From Leeuwenhoekiella sp. (GTDB taxonomy: Bacteria; Bacteroidota; Bacteroidia; Flavobacteriales; Flavobacteriaceae): a DNA stretch of 64,000 nt. The notes beneath the pieces were generated by a model that had not been told where the DNA came from, did no database searches, and worked only from the letters and a program-made list of their open reading frames with translations. A program made the position numbers and the translations under genes. Below, in pieces: positions 26,806 through 36,116 of the stretch (its first letter is position 1; every line of letters begins with the position of its first letter). Where the stretch lies: positions 1 to 64,000 of the forward strand of contig PAPI01000004.1 of NCBI GenBank assembly GCA_002708845.1, read 5' to 3'.

Positions 26806-27606
26806 TTATTGTTTTTCTTTTAAAACCAACAACGGAATTCGGCTTTCAAAATCGGCTTTTTTTACCGAATCATCTTCCCATAACTTTTCAAAAAAGCCGC
26901 GCTTTCGTTTAAAAACGCAAATCAAATCGGGCTTGTTTTCGTTTAGATGTTCGAGTAAACCTTGAAAAACCGTTGCGTTTTCTGAATATTTATAAGTATT
27001 AACCAATTCACCCAGATTCGCATCAAATTCAGAATCCTCAGGCAGATAATCTGGTGTTTTTATTTGTAATAAGCGTAAGTCTGCTTTGTATCGCTTTTTA
27101 ATACTGTGCAGTGGGTCAAGGGTTGAACGATTATTTACAATTCCAGATTTAACAACCATTAGAATACGCGAGATGGGTTTGTATTCAAAATCTGCCGGCA
27201 CCACAAGCACAGCAGTCTCCGTATTTCGCAAAAGTCCGCCTGCTGTTTTCCCGAGGAAATTGGCTTCATTGACATTATGACTCTTTGGGGTTAAAACAAT
27301 TAGATCGAGATTGGTTTTTTGATGAAATTTACCCACAGCTTCCACCCAGTCATCACCCTCAAGCGGTTTCACACGTATTTTTACGCCTTCAGTATTAAAC
27401 CCGCTCAACATCTCGCTGATCTCCTGCTCTGCTATTTGGGCCATTTTCAGGCTTTTGGGCGGCAAGCCTCCCGAACGCCCGGGTTCTTTATACAGCTTGG
27501 AAACATACAATGTCGCTTTAAGTACACGCGCAAGCTCTAAAATGTAAGTGACATTGGTTTTTGAAACTGCGCTCTTTTCGCCAAGCGGAAGGAAAATGGT
27601 TTTCAT
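26806..27606 (-). CDS. universal stress protein, two UspA domains
   Basis: A 266 aa cytosolic protein with two tandem UspA-like halves (about 1-140 and 148-266). The first ends with LGKTAGGLLRNTETAVLVVP, close to the ATP-binding G-2X-G-9X-G(S/T) type motif. The second half is diverged. ATG 27606 (MKTIFLPLGEKSAVSKT) is the family start; the frame extends ten codons further. A -7 box lies 28 bases upstream. Family members help survival under stress; the specific role is unknown. Confidence 0.85.
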   Translation of the reverse strand: MKTIFLPLGEKSAVSKTNVTYILELARVLKATLYVSKLYKEPGRSGGLPPKSLKMAQIAEQEISEMLSGFNTEGVKIRVKPLEGDDWVEAVGKFHQKTNLDLIVLTPKSHNVNEANFLGKTAGGLLRNTETAVLVVPADFEYKPISRILMVVKSGIVNNRSTLDPLHSIKKRYKADLRLLQIKTPDYLPEDSEFDANLGELVNTYKYSENATVFQGLLEHLNENKPDLICVFKRKRGFFEKLWEDDSVKKADFESRIPLLVLKEKQ

Positions 27607-27633
27607 CTTTAATTGCTTTATCTCAATTTTGAG

Positions 27634-27641
27634 CAAAATTA
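27634..27641 (-). promoter_or_regulatory. -7 box TAATTTTG for the universal stress protein
   Basis: An exact TAnnTTTG match on the minus strand. It lies in the 45-bp divergent gap with the GNAT gene. A CTCAATTTTGAG palindrome overlaps the same gap. Confidence 0.45.
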
Positions 27642-27651
27642 AAGCTTATCC

Positions 27652-28155
27652 ATGATACAAAAAGCAAAACCTGCACAAATAGATGAAATACTGGAACTTA
27701 CCCGTGCTTGTGCGCTGGCTATGATTAAAGCCGGTATTTACCAGTGGAATGAGCACTATCCTTCAAGGGCTGCATTTGAAGAAGATGTGAAGCGCGACGA
27801 ACTTTTTGTGTTTACGCAAAGCGGAAAAATCACAGGCACCATTGTTATTTCAAATCTTAAAGATGAAATATACAACCCGGTTAAATGGCTCACCCCGCCC
27901 GATGCTAAAAGCGTTTATATTCATCGGCTGGCTGTACACCCTGATTCACAAGGCCAGGGTATTGCACAAAAATTAATGGATTTTGCTGAAGATTTTGGTC
28001 GTGAAAATGGCTTTGTTTCCATACGCCTGGACACCTTTAGTCAAAACCCCCGCAACAATCGTTTTTACCAAAAACGCGGTTATCATAAACTGGAAGAAAT
28101 CTTTTTCCCAAAACAAAGCAAATATCCATTTTACTGCTATGAACTCGTTTTATAG
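27652..28155 (+). CDS. GNAT-family N-acetyltransferase
   Basis: A 167 aa acyltransferase. Motif A is visible as IHRLAVHPDSQGQGIAQKLMDFAE (about 94-117), giving the acetyl-CoA loop Q-G-Q-G-I-A. The C-terminal RLDTFSQNPRNNRFYQKRGYHKLEEI is the usual motif B region. The substrate is unknown. It is divergent from the stress protein and followed 45 bp later by the MATE gene, so the two may be cotranscribed. Confidence 0.88.
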   Translation: MIQKAKPAQIDEILELTRACALAMIKAGIYQWNEHYPSRAAFEEDVKRDELFVFTQSGKITGTIVISNLKDEIYNPVKWLTPPDAKSVYIHRLAVHPDSQGQGIAQKLMDFAEDFGRENGFVSIRLDTFSQNPRNNRFYQKRGYHKLEEIFFPKQSKYPFYCYELVL

Positions 28156-28200
28156 GCTTTTGATAGTTAGAAAAGCTATTTTCGCAACAGGCTGAAGCTT

Positions 28201-29541
28201 ATGTCAAAAACAAATGCACTTTCTTTTAAAAACATCAATCGCCTGGCGATACCGGCATTGTTGGCCGGCATTGCAGAGCCTATCCTTTCTGCAACCGATG
28301 CGGCCGTGGTGGGTAATGTGCCGGTAAATGCTACCGAAGTTTTGGCAGCGGTAGGCATCGTGGGTTCATTTTTATCTGCCCTTATCTGGGTTTTAGGGCA
28401 GACCCGTAGCGCGCTGCAGGCCATTATCGCACAATATTATGGTGCCAATAAAATTGATGAGATAAGTACCCTACCCGCACAGGCTATTTATTTCAATATT
28501 TTTCTAAGCGTCATAATTCTGTCCTGTACACTTCCCTTTATTGAAGGTATCTTTTCACTTTACAATGCTTCAGGACTTATTCTGGATTATTGTGTGCAGT
28601 ATTATTCTATACGGGTCTGGGGATTTCCGCTAACACTATTCACATTTGCCATCTTTGGTATTTTTAGAGGTTTACAAAATACATTTTGGCCTATGGTGGT
28701 TGCCCTTATAGGCGCCGGAGTAAACATTTTGCTCGACTTTGCTTTGGTTTATGGTATTGAAGGTTACATTCCCGCGCTGCAAATTGAAGGGGCCGCCTAT
28801 GCCAGCCTTATTGCGCAAGGGCTTATGGCGATTTTATCCCTCATCCTGGTTCTTAGTAAAACCGATGTAAGTCTAAGGCTTAAATTCCCCATACATCCTG
28901 AACTGTGGCGACTGGTGGGTATGGCACTCAATCTTTTTGTACGCACCATCGCCCTTAATGTTGCGCTGTATCTGGCCAACTCCTTTGCTACAGATTACGG
29001 CGCATCCTATATAGCAGCACAAACTATTTTGATCAACATCTGGTTATTTTCGGCCTTCTTTATTGACGGTTATGCGGCAGCAGGAAATATTTTGGCCGGT
29101 CGTTTTCTGGGTGCAAAAGATTATAAAAGCCTGTGGGAACTGAGTAAAAAACTGAGTAAATACAGTTTGATAATTTCTGGTGGAATTATGCTTCTTGCCA
29201 CGCTACTTTATGAACCGCTAGGTCTTATTTTTAGTAAAGAACCTGAGGTTATTGCCCGCTTTACCGCCTTGTTTTTTGTTGTGATCCTGATGCAGCCGCT
29301 TAATGCGCTGGCATTTATATTTGATGGAATTTATAAAGGAATGGGTGAAATGAAATACCTGCGCAATGTGCTGATGATTGCTACCTTTCTGGGTTTTGTC
29401 CCCGCGATTTTCATCGGTGATTATTTTGAGCTGAAGCTCTACGCTGTGTGGATCGCCTTCTCTGTCTGGATGCTGATTCGTAGTGGAGCTCTAATCCTGA
29501 ACTTCAGAAAACGCTTTAAACCGAAAATAGCAGGTAGTTAA
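28201..29541 (+). CDS. MATE-family efflux transporter
   Basis: A 446 aa inner-membrane protein with about twelve hydrophobic segments in two similar halves. The start NINRLAIPALLAGIAEPILSATDAAVVGN is the typical first helix of DinF/NorM-type multidrug and toxin extrusion transporters. Transport is expected to be driven by Na+ or H+ antiport. The substrate cannot be deduced. Confidence 0.9.
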   Translation: MSKTNALSFKNINRLAIPALLAGIAEPILSATDAAVVGNVPVNATEVLAAVGIVGSFLSALIWVLGQTRSALQAIIAQYYGANKIDEISTLPAQAIYFNIFLSVIILSCTLPFIEGIFSLYNASGLILDYCVQYYSIRVWGFPLTLFTFAIFGIFRGLQNTFWPMVVALIGAGVNILLDFALVYGIEGYIPALQIEGAAYASLIAQGLMAILSLILVLSKTDVSLRLKFPIHPELWRLVGMALNLFVRTIALNVALYLANSFATDYGASYIAAQTILINIWLFSAFFIDGYAAAGNILAGRFLGAKDYKSLWELSKKLSKYSLIISGGIMLLATLLYEPLGLIFSKEPEVIARFTALFFVVILMQPLNALAFIFDGIYKGMGEMKYLRNVLMIATFLGFVPAIFIGDYFELKLYAVWIAFSVWMLIRSGALILNFRKRFKPKIAGS

Positions 29542-29581
29542 TTTTGATTTATGCCCACTGCGACTGCCTGCTGCAAACCGA

Positions 29582-30229
29582 TTATCGCGTCTTCAACCAG
29601 CCCGTAATACTCAGCCGTTCTGAAGCTAAAACCGGCTTTACCTCATGCTCCAAAACCTGACTCTCAAAAATAACAACCCGTCCCGGTCTGGGGATGATAT
29701 TTAAAGCCTCTTCACCGCTTTCTTTAGGCAAATAAATTGTGAGTTCGCCGCCATTACTGGCCAGCCAGGTATCGTCATTAAGGTAGCAGACTATAGACAA
29801 TTTACGGCGATCATCATTTTGAAACGTATCTAGATGGCGCTTATAAAATGTTCCGGTAGGGTACACCGCATAATGAAATTCCTTTTGCAAAATCCCCAGA
29901 AAGCAGGTGCGGTTGAGGTAAGCCACCAGATCATTGATTTTAGCGAAAAAACGGCGCTCTACCGCACGACCTTCGGCCTCGTTAATCCAGTAGATATAAT
30001 CGCCTCGTATTTTTTTATCGATTTCTTCATTAAGCCTATTCCCTATTGCAGCCTTTTTAAAAAGATCTGTTTCGTATACGCTTTTAAGGGAGTCCCGCAA
30101 TTCTGCGATCTCGTCTGCATCAAAAAAGTCATCAATGATGCTGTAATTTTTTTCAAGCAAATCAGAAATAACCCGTTCGTAAACAGTATTTTCTATAAAA
30201 TCAAGCTGCTCAAAAAGCTGTGTTTCCAT
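29582..30229 (-). CDS. 2OG-Fe(II) oxygenase family protein
   Basis: A 215 aa prolyl-4-hydroxylase-like dioxygenase. The iron ligands are the His and Asp in YKRHLDTFQND and the distal His in ESQVLEHEVKP; the Arg in SERLSITGW is the expected 2-oxoglutarate anchor. The double-stranded beta helix occupies about 90-215. The substrate may be a protein or nucleic acid. It is convergent with the MATE gene. Confidence 0.87.
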   Translation of the reverse strand: METQLFEQLDFIENTVYERVISDLLEKNYSIIDDFFDADEIAELRDSLKSVYETDLFKKAAIGNRLNEEIDKKIRGDYIYWINEAEGRAVERRFFAKINDLVAYLNRTCFLGILQKEFHYAVYPTGTFYKRHLDTFQNDDRRKLSIVCYLNDDTWLASNGGELTIYLPKESGEEALNIIPRPGRVVIFESQVLEHEVKPVLASERLSITGWLKTR

Positions 30230-30313
30230 GCGCGCAAAATAACTGAAAAAACAAATATGAATTTCAAAAAATTTCTAAACCCAAAATCCGGAGAATAGCG
30301 AGAAGACTTTTTA

Positions 30314-30321
30314 TACTTTTG
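30314..30321 (+). promoter_or_regulatory. -7 box TACTTTTG for the queD unit
   Basis: An exact TAnnTTTG match 25 bases before the 31 aa gene, which is followed 2 bases later by queD and then lpxH. All three may be one transcript. Confidence 0.5.
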
Positions 30322-30346
30322 TTGCTTTAATTAGTTTGAAAGAAAA

Positions 30347-30442
30347 ATGGAATTCTTAGAGTTTATAAGCGGGACCGGTATCTATGTAATTTTTGCAATC
30401 GCTTTGATTGCAGTAGTTCTTTACCGAAAATTTAAAGGTTAA
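30347..30442 (+). CDS. 31 aa single-span membrane peptide
   Basis: Starts MEFLEFISGTGIYVIF and ends YRKFKG, with one hydrophobic segment (about 11-26) and a positive C-terminus that would remain in the cytoplasm. It is placed between a good promoter box and the queD ATG (2-base spacer), and an A-rich AGAAAAATGG start context supports translation. Such micro-membrane proteins are often unannotated. Function unknown. Confidence 0.55.
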   Translation: MEFLEFISGTGIYVIFAIALIAVVLYRKFKG

Positions 30443-30444
30443 TT

Positions 30445-30909
30445 ATGAGCAACATACGTATTACCAAGCAGTTTTCATTTGAGACCGGCCATGCGCTATA
30501 CGGGTATGACGGCAAATGCCGCAATGTACACGGGCACAGTTATAAATTGTCTGTAACGGTAATTGGCACGCCTATTTCGCAAAGCGAAAATGTGAAGTTT
30601 GGAATGGTGATCGACTTTGGAGACCTCAAAAAAATTGTCAAAAACGAGATTGTTGATGTTTTTGACCACGCGACCGTTTTCAACAAAAACACGCCGCACG
30701 TTGAGTTGGCCAAAGAACTTTCAGATCGCGGGCACAATGTGTTGCTGGTTGATTATCAACCCACCAGCGAAATGATGGTAATTGATTTCGCCAAAAAGAT
30801 CAAAAAACACCTTCCCGAAAACATCAAACTTTTCTCGCTAAAACTTCAGGAAACGGATACCAGTTTTGCCGAGTGGTATGCTTCAGATAATGAAGCCGAT
30901 TTATCCTAA
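30445..30909 (+). CDS. queD: 6-pyruvoyltetrahydropterin synthase / QueD family enzyme
   Basis: A 154 aa enzyme of the T-fold. Zinc-binding His are seen in FETGHALYG and in NVHGHSYKL; the catalytic Cys is in GKCRNVHGHSY, as in 6-carboxytetrahydropterin synthase of the queuosine/7-deazaguanine pathway. The Glu in KLQETDTSFAEWY is the pterin anchor. PTPS activity is an alternative. It lies in a probable unit with a 31 aa peptide and lpxH. Confidence 0.88.
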   Translation: MSNIRITKQFSFETGHALYGYDGKCRNVHGHSYKLSVTVIGTPISQSENVKFGMVIDFGDLKKIVKNEIVDVFDHATVFNKNTPHVELAKELSDRGHNVLLVDYQPTSEMMVIDFAKKIKKHLPENIKLFSLKLQETDTSFAEWYASDNEADLS

Positions 30910-30918
30910 ATTTAAATC

Positions 30919-31698
30919 ATGAAGCAACCTGTTGAGCAGCTTACGATTCCACCCGGGAAAAAAGCGTACTTCTCAAGTGACAACCACCTGGGAGCGCCTA
31001 CCGCTGAAGCGAGTAAGCCCAGGGAGCTCAAGTTTCTTGCCTGGCTCAACACCATAGAGCGTGATGCAGCAGCTATTTTTTTGCTGGGTGATCTTTTTGA
31101 CTTTTGGTTTGAATATAAAACGGTGGTCCCAAAAGGTTTTGTGCGGGTTTTGGGCAAACTGGCGCAATTGCGTGACAGCGGAATTCCCATCTATTTTTTT
31201 GTGGGAAATCACGATTTATGGATGCACGACTACTTTGAAACCGAGCTCAACATTCCTGTTTATCACAAACCTCAACTGTTTCAACTCAATGATAAACGCC
31301 TGTTTATAGGTCATGGTGATGGCCTGGGTCCCGGTGACAAAGGCTATAAGCGGATGAAAAAAGTCTTTAACTCTCCGGTTTTTCAGTGGTTGTTTCGCTG
31401 GGTACACCCTGATATTGGAGTGAAAGTCGCCCAGTATTTGTCTGTTAAAAACAAACTGATTTCAGGAGACGACGATCATAAGTTTTTAGGTGAAGAAAAT
31501 GAATGGCTTGCCACTTACGCAAAGCGAAAACTGGAAAGTAATCATTACGATTATTTTGTTTTTGGCCACCGCCACTTACCTATGCGTATTGAGGTAGGTG
31601 AGCAATCAAGCTATTTTAATTTGGGTGATTGGATTGTACATTACACTTACGGCGTATTTGACGGAAGCGATTTTGAGCTGAAGGAATTCCATACTTAG
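30919..31698 (+). CDS. lpxH: UDP-2,3-diacylglucosamine diphosphatase
   Basis: A 259 aa calcineurin-like metallophosphoesterase that makes lipid X in lipid A synthesis at the inner membrane. The five metal motifs are visible: SSDNHLG, LGDLFDFW, GNHDLW, IGHGDGLG and FGHRH. It begins 9 bp after queD. The stop overlaps the end of the convergent gene at 31695 by 4 bases. The first motif has Asn for the usual Asp-x-His second position (SDNHLG), as in Bacteroidota members I recall. Confidence 0.9.
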   Translation: MKQPVEQLTIPPGKKAYFSSDNHLGAPTAEASKPRELKFLAWLNTIERDAAAIFLLGDLFDFWFEYKTVVPKGFVRVLGKLAQLRDSGIPIYFFVGNHDLWMHDYFETELNIPVYHKPQLFQLNDKRLFIGHGDGLGPGDKGYKRMKKVFNSPVFQWLFRWVHPDIGVKVAQYLSVKNKLISGDDDHKFLGEENEWLATYAKRKLESNHYDYFVFGHRHLPMRIEVGEQSSYFNLGDWIVHYTYGVFDGSDFELKEFHT

Positions 31699-32042
31699 TT
31701 TAGAGCGGTTAGCATAAACTGCCGGGTTTCCATCTTCAGAATCGTCTGGTCCAACAAATCCTGAAGCCCTTCGAGTTCTTCGCGGCTTACCGCAAGATCT
31801 ACCGTTTCTGCTGGAGTTTTCAAGAGCAACGATCTGCAGGATGCCGGTGCCGGACAGTCTTTACAGGTTAGTTGATTTCGGGTATCCTGGGTTTGATATG
31901 CAAAATGCTTCAGTTGATCTAGCGTAAAGTAGAAGCCCGTATCTCTAAACACCAACTGGGCTTTCAATTCTTCCTGACTTACCGATTTCCAGTAAAAGGA
32001 AATTCCTGTTTCGTTTCGATATATTATATTGATATGCTTCAT
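31695..32042 (-). CDS. conserved hypothetical protein with clustered cysteines
   Basis: A 115 aa protein starting MKHINIIYRNETGISFYWKSV. CKDCPAPASC in the middle is a possible metal site. It resembles small flavobacterial proteins in which a beta-rich start is followed by FTLDQLKHF-like and LAVSREELEGLQDLL segments. Function unknown. ATG 32042 was chosen because the longer open frame runs into recJ and passes the promoter box at 32058. Confidence 0.65.
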   Translation of the reverse strand: MKHINIIYRNETGISFYWKSVSQEELKAQLVFRDTGFYFTLDQLKHFAYQTQDTRNQLTCKDCPAPASCRSLLLKTPAETVDLAVSREELEGLQDLLDQTILKMETRQFMLTALN

Positions 32043-32057
32043 AAACGCAGTTTTACA

Positions 32058-32065
32058 CAAATATA
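32058..32065 (-). promoter_or_regulatory. -7 box TATATTTG for the Cys-containing hypothetical gene
   Basis: An exact TAnnTTTG match on the minus strand, 15 bases upstream of the ATG at 32042 and inside the gap after recJ. Confidence 0.5.
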
Positions 32066-32101
32066 AAACCTTGTTTAGAATAAATCTAAATAGAAAATGA
32101 A

Positions 32102-33796
32102 TTATTCCTGTATATCCCGCAGTTTTAACTGAATACTCACAGTTCCATTCCATTCATTCAGATCCAGGGAATATGCGGCTTTAAAGCGCTTTTTATGCGT
32201 GATCAACTTGCATTTTTCACCCAAATTAAAACCTATCGCCCCTATTTGAGTATTTGTTCCCGGCTGGGTAACGGTACATTTTAAATGCAAATCATCTGCT
32301 CCTACACATTTACCATAACCGGTATCAATCAGGTTTTTACTCATAAAAACCGGGGTCATATTGCCTGGTCCAAAGGGCGCAAACTGCCGAAGAATACGAT
32401 AGAATTTTGGTGTAATATCTTCCAGATTCAATTCGGCATCAATTGAAATTTCAGGAATAAGCAGGCGTTCATCAATAGTCTCGTTCACCACCTCCTCAAA
32501 TTTTGATTTAAAATCATCGTATTGGTGTTCTCCCAATGTGAGACCGGCTGCGTATTTATGACCTCCAAATTGTTCTATGTGTTCACTACAGGCTTCAAGG
32601 GCCTCATACACATCAAAACCTTTTACAGAGCGTGCGCTGGCAGCCAGTTTTTCACCACTTTTCGTAAAAACCAGTGTGGGCCGGTAATAGGTTTCGGTAA
32701 GGCGTGAAGCCACGATGCCTATTACCCCCTTATGCCAGTTTTCCTGATAGACCACGGTGGTTTTTCGCTGTTCTTCCTGATTGTGCTTTATTTGCTCAAG
32801 GGCCTCTGCAGTAATGGTCTTATCGAGATCTTTCCGTTCTGCGTTGAAAGCTTCAATAGCAGCAGCCATCTGTTGTGCCTGTTCTTTGTTTTGTTCGGTA
32901 AGCAGTTCTACCGCATGTAAACCATGCTTAATACGCCCGGCAGCATTGATACGTGGCGCAATGATAAATACCACATCGGTAATGGTAAGAATCTCCTTCT
33001 TTACATTTTCTATCAGTGCCTGAATCCCTGTGCGTGGAAGCGTATTTATGACATCAAGACCAAAAAAAGCCAGCACACGATTTTCACCGGTTATGGGTAC
33101 AATATCTGCCCCAATGGCTGTTGCGACCAGATCCAGATACGGCACAAGGGTTTTAACCGGAAGTCCTTTTTCTTGCTCTAAGGCCTGTATCAACTTAAAG
33201 CCCACACCGCAACCGCAAAGTTCGTCGTATGGATATGTGCAATCTTCCCGTTTAGGGTCGAGAACGGCCGCTGCATCAGGAATTTCGGGGCCCGGCCGGT
33301 GGTGATCGCAAATGATAAAATCGATACCGAGCTTTTTGGCGTAAGCCACCTTTTCAACGGCTTTTACCCCACAATCAAGCGCGATAATTAGGCTAATGTC
33401 ATTGTCGTGTGCATAATCAATACCTGCGTAGGAGACTCCGTAACCTTCTTTGTACCTATCGGGAATATAGGTTGCCACCTGAGGATAATGACTTAATAAA
33501 TAACTGCTCATCAGGGCCACGCTTGTGGTCCCGTCAACATCATAATCCCCGTAAACGAGAATGTTTTCGCCCTGCTGCATCGCGAGATTGATGCGTGCCA
33601 CTGCCCGATCCATATCTTTCATCAAGAAAGGGTCATGCAAATCATCTAACGAAGGCCTGAAAAATGTTTTTGCCTTCTCATAGGTATCTATACCCCGTTG
33701 CAGGAGGAGTAAGGCAATTTTTTCGGGGACTTTAAGCTGATTTGCAAAATCGTTTAATTTTTCTACTTCAGGAGTAGGTTTGAGCGTCCAGCGCAT
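32102..33796 (-). CDS. recJ: single-stranded-DNA-specific 5'-3' exonuclease
   Basis: A 564 aa DHH-family nuclease used in recombination and mismatch repair. Motifs are YGDYDVDGTTSVALM (about 80-94), IIALDCGVKAVE, FIICDHHRPGPEIPDAAAVLDP and the C-terminal DHHA1 region with QFGGHKYAAGLTL. An OB-like domain ends the protein. It starts 1 bp before the end of the upstream gene at 33798, suggesting cotranscription. Confidence 0.94.
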   Translation of the reverse strand: MRWTLKPTPEVEKLNDFANQLKVPEKIALLLLQRGIDTYEKAKTFFRPSLDDLHDPFLMKDMDRAVARINLAMQQGENILVYGDYDVDGTTSVALMSSYLLSHYPQVATYIPDRYKEGYGVSYAGIDYAHDNDISLIIALDCGVKAVEKVAYAKKLGIDFIICDHHRPGPEIPDAAAVLDPKREDCTYPYDELCGCGVGFKLIQALEQEKGLPVKTLVPYLDLVATAIGADIVPITGENRVLAFFGLDVINTLPRTGIQALIENVKKEILTITDVVFIIAPRINAAGRIKHGLHAVELLTEQNKEQAQQMAAAIEAFNAERKDLDKTITAEALEQIKHNQEEQRKTTVVYQENWHKGVIGIVASRLTETYYRPTLVFTKSGEKLAASARSVKGFDVYEALEACSEHIEQFGGHKYAAGLTLGEHQYDDFKSKFEEVVNETIDERLLIPEISIDAELNLEDITPKFYRILRQFAPFGPGNMTPVFMSKNLIDTGYGKCVGADDLHLKCTVTQPGTNTQIGAIGFNLGEKCKLITHKKRFKAAYSLDLNEWNGTVSIQLKLRDIQE

Positions 33797-33797
33797 G

Positions 33798-35357
33798 TTA
33801 GTCTAAATTAACTTTAAGAATCCAGGCCTTTTCTAAATCTTCTATTTTACGATAACCCTGAAGCCGGTTATAAAGCGCATCAGGGTCCTGACTAAAGTCG
33901 ATATAGATGTAATGATAGCCATTTTCCGGATTTACAAAATTCTTAGGAGCAAAGCCCAATCCTTCCATCTTTCGGGCCCATCTGGAGGCGTTTGTAGCAT
34001 TTGAAAACACGTGATTGACTACATAATACCCCTCTGGTTGACCGGCCACTTTAATTGAGGAAGTGCTCAGCATTTCATTGAGAACAGGATCACGGTTTAT
34101 TACTTTTTCCGGTTTTGAATCGGTTATAACCTCATCTTCTGAAGAGCCATCTTTTTCATAGACCACAACCTCAGTTTTTTTGGGTGTTGGCTCAACTTCT
34201 TCCTGAACCGGTAATCGATCTTTCTTCCCTTCTACCACAACCCGCTGATAGTAATCGGAACTGATTTCGGTTTGAAACGCCGTAAAAAACACAAACAAAC
34301 GATCTTCTTCGGTCTTGAACCGCAGCGTTACACCGGTTGCGTCATTATCGATAAGGCTGTTGTTTTCATTAGGAATCTGAAGCTTAGCTAAATCAAAACC
34401 CAAGGTATTATTACTTGCAGGGTTACGGGCAAGAAACTTTTTGTCATCAAAAGTAATGCTGCTGTTGAAAAAATTATTAGCATAACGCACCTTGCTTTTT
34501 AAAGGTACATACTCCTCGCTTTCTTCACCATAAATAAATACGGCATCCTTTGCCAGTAGCAGATCGCCCTCTAAAGCCGCCAGAGTGAGTGAAGCCTTTA
34601 CTTCACCCGTTTCAGGAACCCTAAAGCCGGAAAAGCGCAATTCTTCCGGCTCATTGATGCTTATATATCTAAATCCCTGATAGCTGGTCATATATTGCAA
34701 TGGCGCTTGCTGCTGCTCATAGACGAGATACAGCATCCATCCGGCAGAACTTCCACCAAACATAATGCCTTCAAGAGCAGTAACGTTAGCCAATGTGTAG
34801 GTCCCTGAGCCTGCACTTGGTGAGTTAAGCAAATCGGTTACATCACTATAACAGACGTAGGGAGCTGCATTCTTTAGGTCGGTATTGGGATCAAGAACCC
34901 CGTCGTAAACCAGTTCACCCTGAACCGAAATATAATCCTCATTTCCCGGAATCTTCAATTTTACAAGATCAAAAGGCCGGTTGCGTTTTTTCTTAATGTC
35001 ATAAACCATCCTGCTATTTCGCACTTTCTGTTTTCCTTCTGCCCCGGGATAAGTCGCAGCCCAATAAAGACCGGCATAGACGATTTTAGCATCGGCGGGA
35101 AGGTCGAGATTTGCACTGCTTGAACTGAACGTATCTGAATTGCCATCGATATCAACGTATTGCATTTCGGTGCGGTCATTGAGCGACTTGGGTTTATTAT
35201 TTACCCGCGTAGGATGATCGCTAAGGATTGAATTACCAATAACCCGGGTATCCCCGTTAATGTAAAACTCTTTTACTTTTTGAAAGGAAACGCCGCCCTG
35301 GCCAAACACAGACCCTGTGGCCCATAAAACAACTAAAAACAGAAACATCTTGCGCAT
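33798..35357 (-). CDS. secreted protein with C-terminal SPOR-like region
   Basis: A 519 aa protein. A signal peptide (about 1-22, ending SVFGQ) is followed by a large beta-rich region (VSFQKVKEFYINGDTRVIGNSIL... to about 390), an acidic linker (about 395-440) and a C-terminal part (GYYVVNHVFSNATNASRW, about 445-519) that looks like a SPOR/peptidoglycan-binding repeat. The N-terminal domain resembles that of adhesin-like envelope proteins found beside PorP/SprF genes, but I cannot assign a function. It starts at ATG 35357; the longer frame lacks a signal peptide. It precedes recJ by one base. Confidence 0.7.
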   Translation of the reverse strand: MRKMFLFLVVLWATGSVFGQGGVSFQKVKEFYINGDTRVIGNSILSDHPTRVNNKPKSLNDRTEMQYVDIDGNSDTFSSSSANLDLPADAKIVYAGLYWAATYPGAEGKQKVRNSRMVYDIKKKRNRPFDLVKLKIPGNEDYISVQGELVYDGVLDPNTDLKNAAPYVCYSDVTDLLNSPSAGSGTYTLANVTALEGIMFGGSSAGWMLYLVYEQQQAPLQYMTSYQGFRYISINEPEELRFSGFRVPETGEVKASLTLAALEGDLLLAKDAVFIYGEESEEYVPLKSKVRYANNFFNSSITFDDKKFLARNPASNNTLGFDLAKLQIPNENNSLIDNDATGVTLRFKTEEDRLFVFFTAFQTEISSDYYQRVVVEGKKDRLPVQEEVEPTPKKTEVVVYEKDGSSEDEVITDSKPEKVINRDPVLNEMLSTSSIKVAGQPEGYYVVNHVFSNATNASRWARKMEGLGFAPKNFVNPENGYHYIYIDFSQDPDALYNRLQGYRKIEDLEKAWILKVNLD

Positions 35358-35525
35358 ACCAAAAAGATTAAGGTTTAGGTAAAAGTAGGGATAAGCCGAA
35401 GTTACAAATAAGATGCAGTTTCTGCAGAGCCTCGCCAATAATTTGAATCAAAATGTTCAATTTTATCATTAAATTCCTGCTGTTTCAGCTTGAGAACTCA
35501 TTTGTTTCATTTAAAAAAATCAGAT

Positions 35526-36113
35526 ATGCCTTTAGTAACTCCGTTAGACCCCGATCATGATTCTGAAACGCGAAAACTTGCAGAATTCTTCAACGAAACC
35601 TTAGGATTCTGCCCGAACAGTGTGCTAACGATGCAACACCGTCCGGCTATTTCACAGGCTTTTATCAACCTCAACAAAGCGGTGATGGCTAATGAAGGTC
35701 GTGTTACTTCTGCTCTTAAGCGGATGATCGCCTGGGTGAGCAGCAACGCCACCGGCTGTCGCTATTGCCAGGCACATGCTATACGCGCGGCTGAACGTTA
35801 TGGAGCGGAGCAGGAGCAGCTTGATAACATCTGGGAGTACCGCACGCATCCGGCATTTTCTGATGCTGAACGTGCAGCGCTAGACTTTTCCCTGGCCGCC
35901 AGCCAGGTGCCTAATGCGGTAGACGATAAAATCAAAAGCGAACTTTACAAATATTGGAATGAAGGCGAAATTGTAGAGATGCTTGGCGTGATATCACTTT
36001 TTGGATATCTTAACCGCTGGAACGACTCTATGGCTACAACACTCGAAGAACCGGCTATTGAAAGTGGAAATACCTATCTAGGGAAGCACGGTTTTGAAGT
36101 AGGAAAGCACTAA
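35526..36113 (+). CDS. carboxymuconolactone decarboxylase / AhpD-like family protein
   Basis: A 195 aa all-helical protein. Cys78, Cys81 and His84 in TGCRYCQAHAIR form the CxxC redox site of AhpD-like peroxidase-related proteins. It probably helps peroxide defence, though some family members are decarboxylases. ATG 35526 (MPLVTPLDPDHD) was chosen over an upstream TTG. Its end is 3 bp from the end of the convergent rsmI. Confidence 0.85.
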   Translation: MPLVTPLDPDHDSETRKLAEFFNETLGFCPNSVLTMQHRPAISQAFINLNKAVMANEGRVTSALKRMIAWVSSNATGCRYCQAHAIRAAERYGAEQEQLDNIWEYRTHPAFSDAERAALDFSLAASQVPNAVDDKIKSELYKYWNEGEIVEMLGVISLFGYLNRWNDSMATTLEEPAIESGNTYLGKHGFEVGKH

Positions 36114-36116
36114 CAA

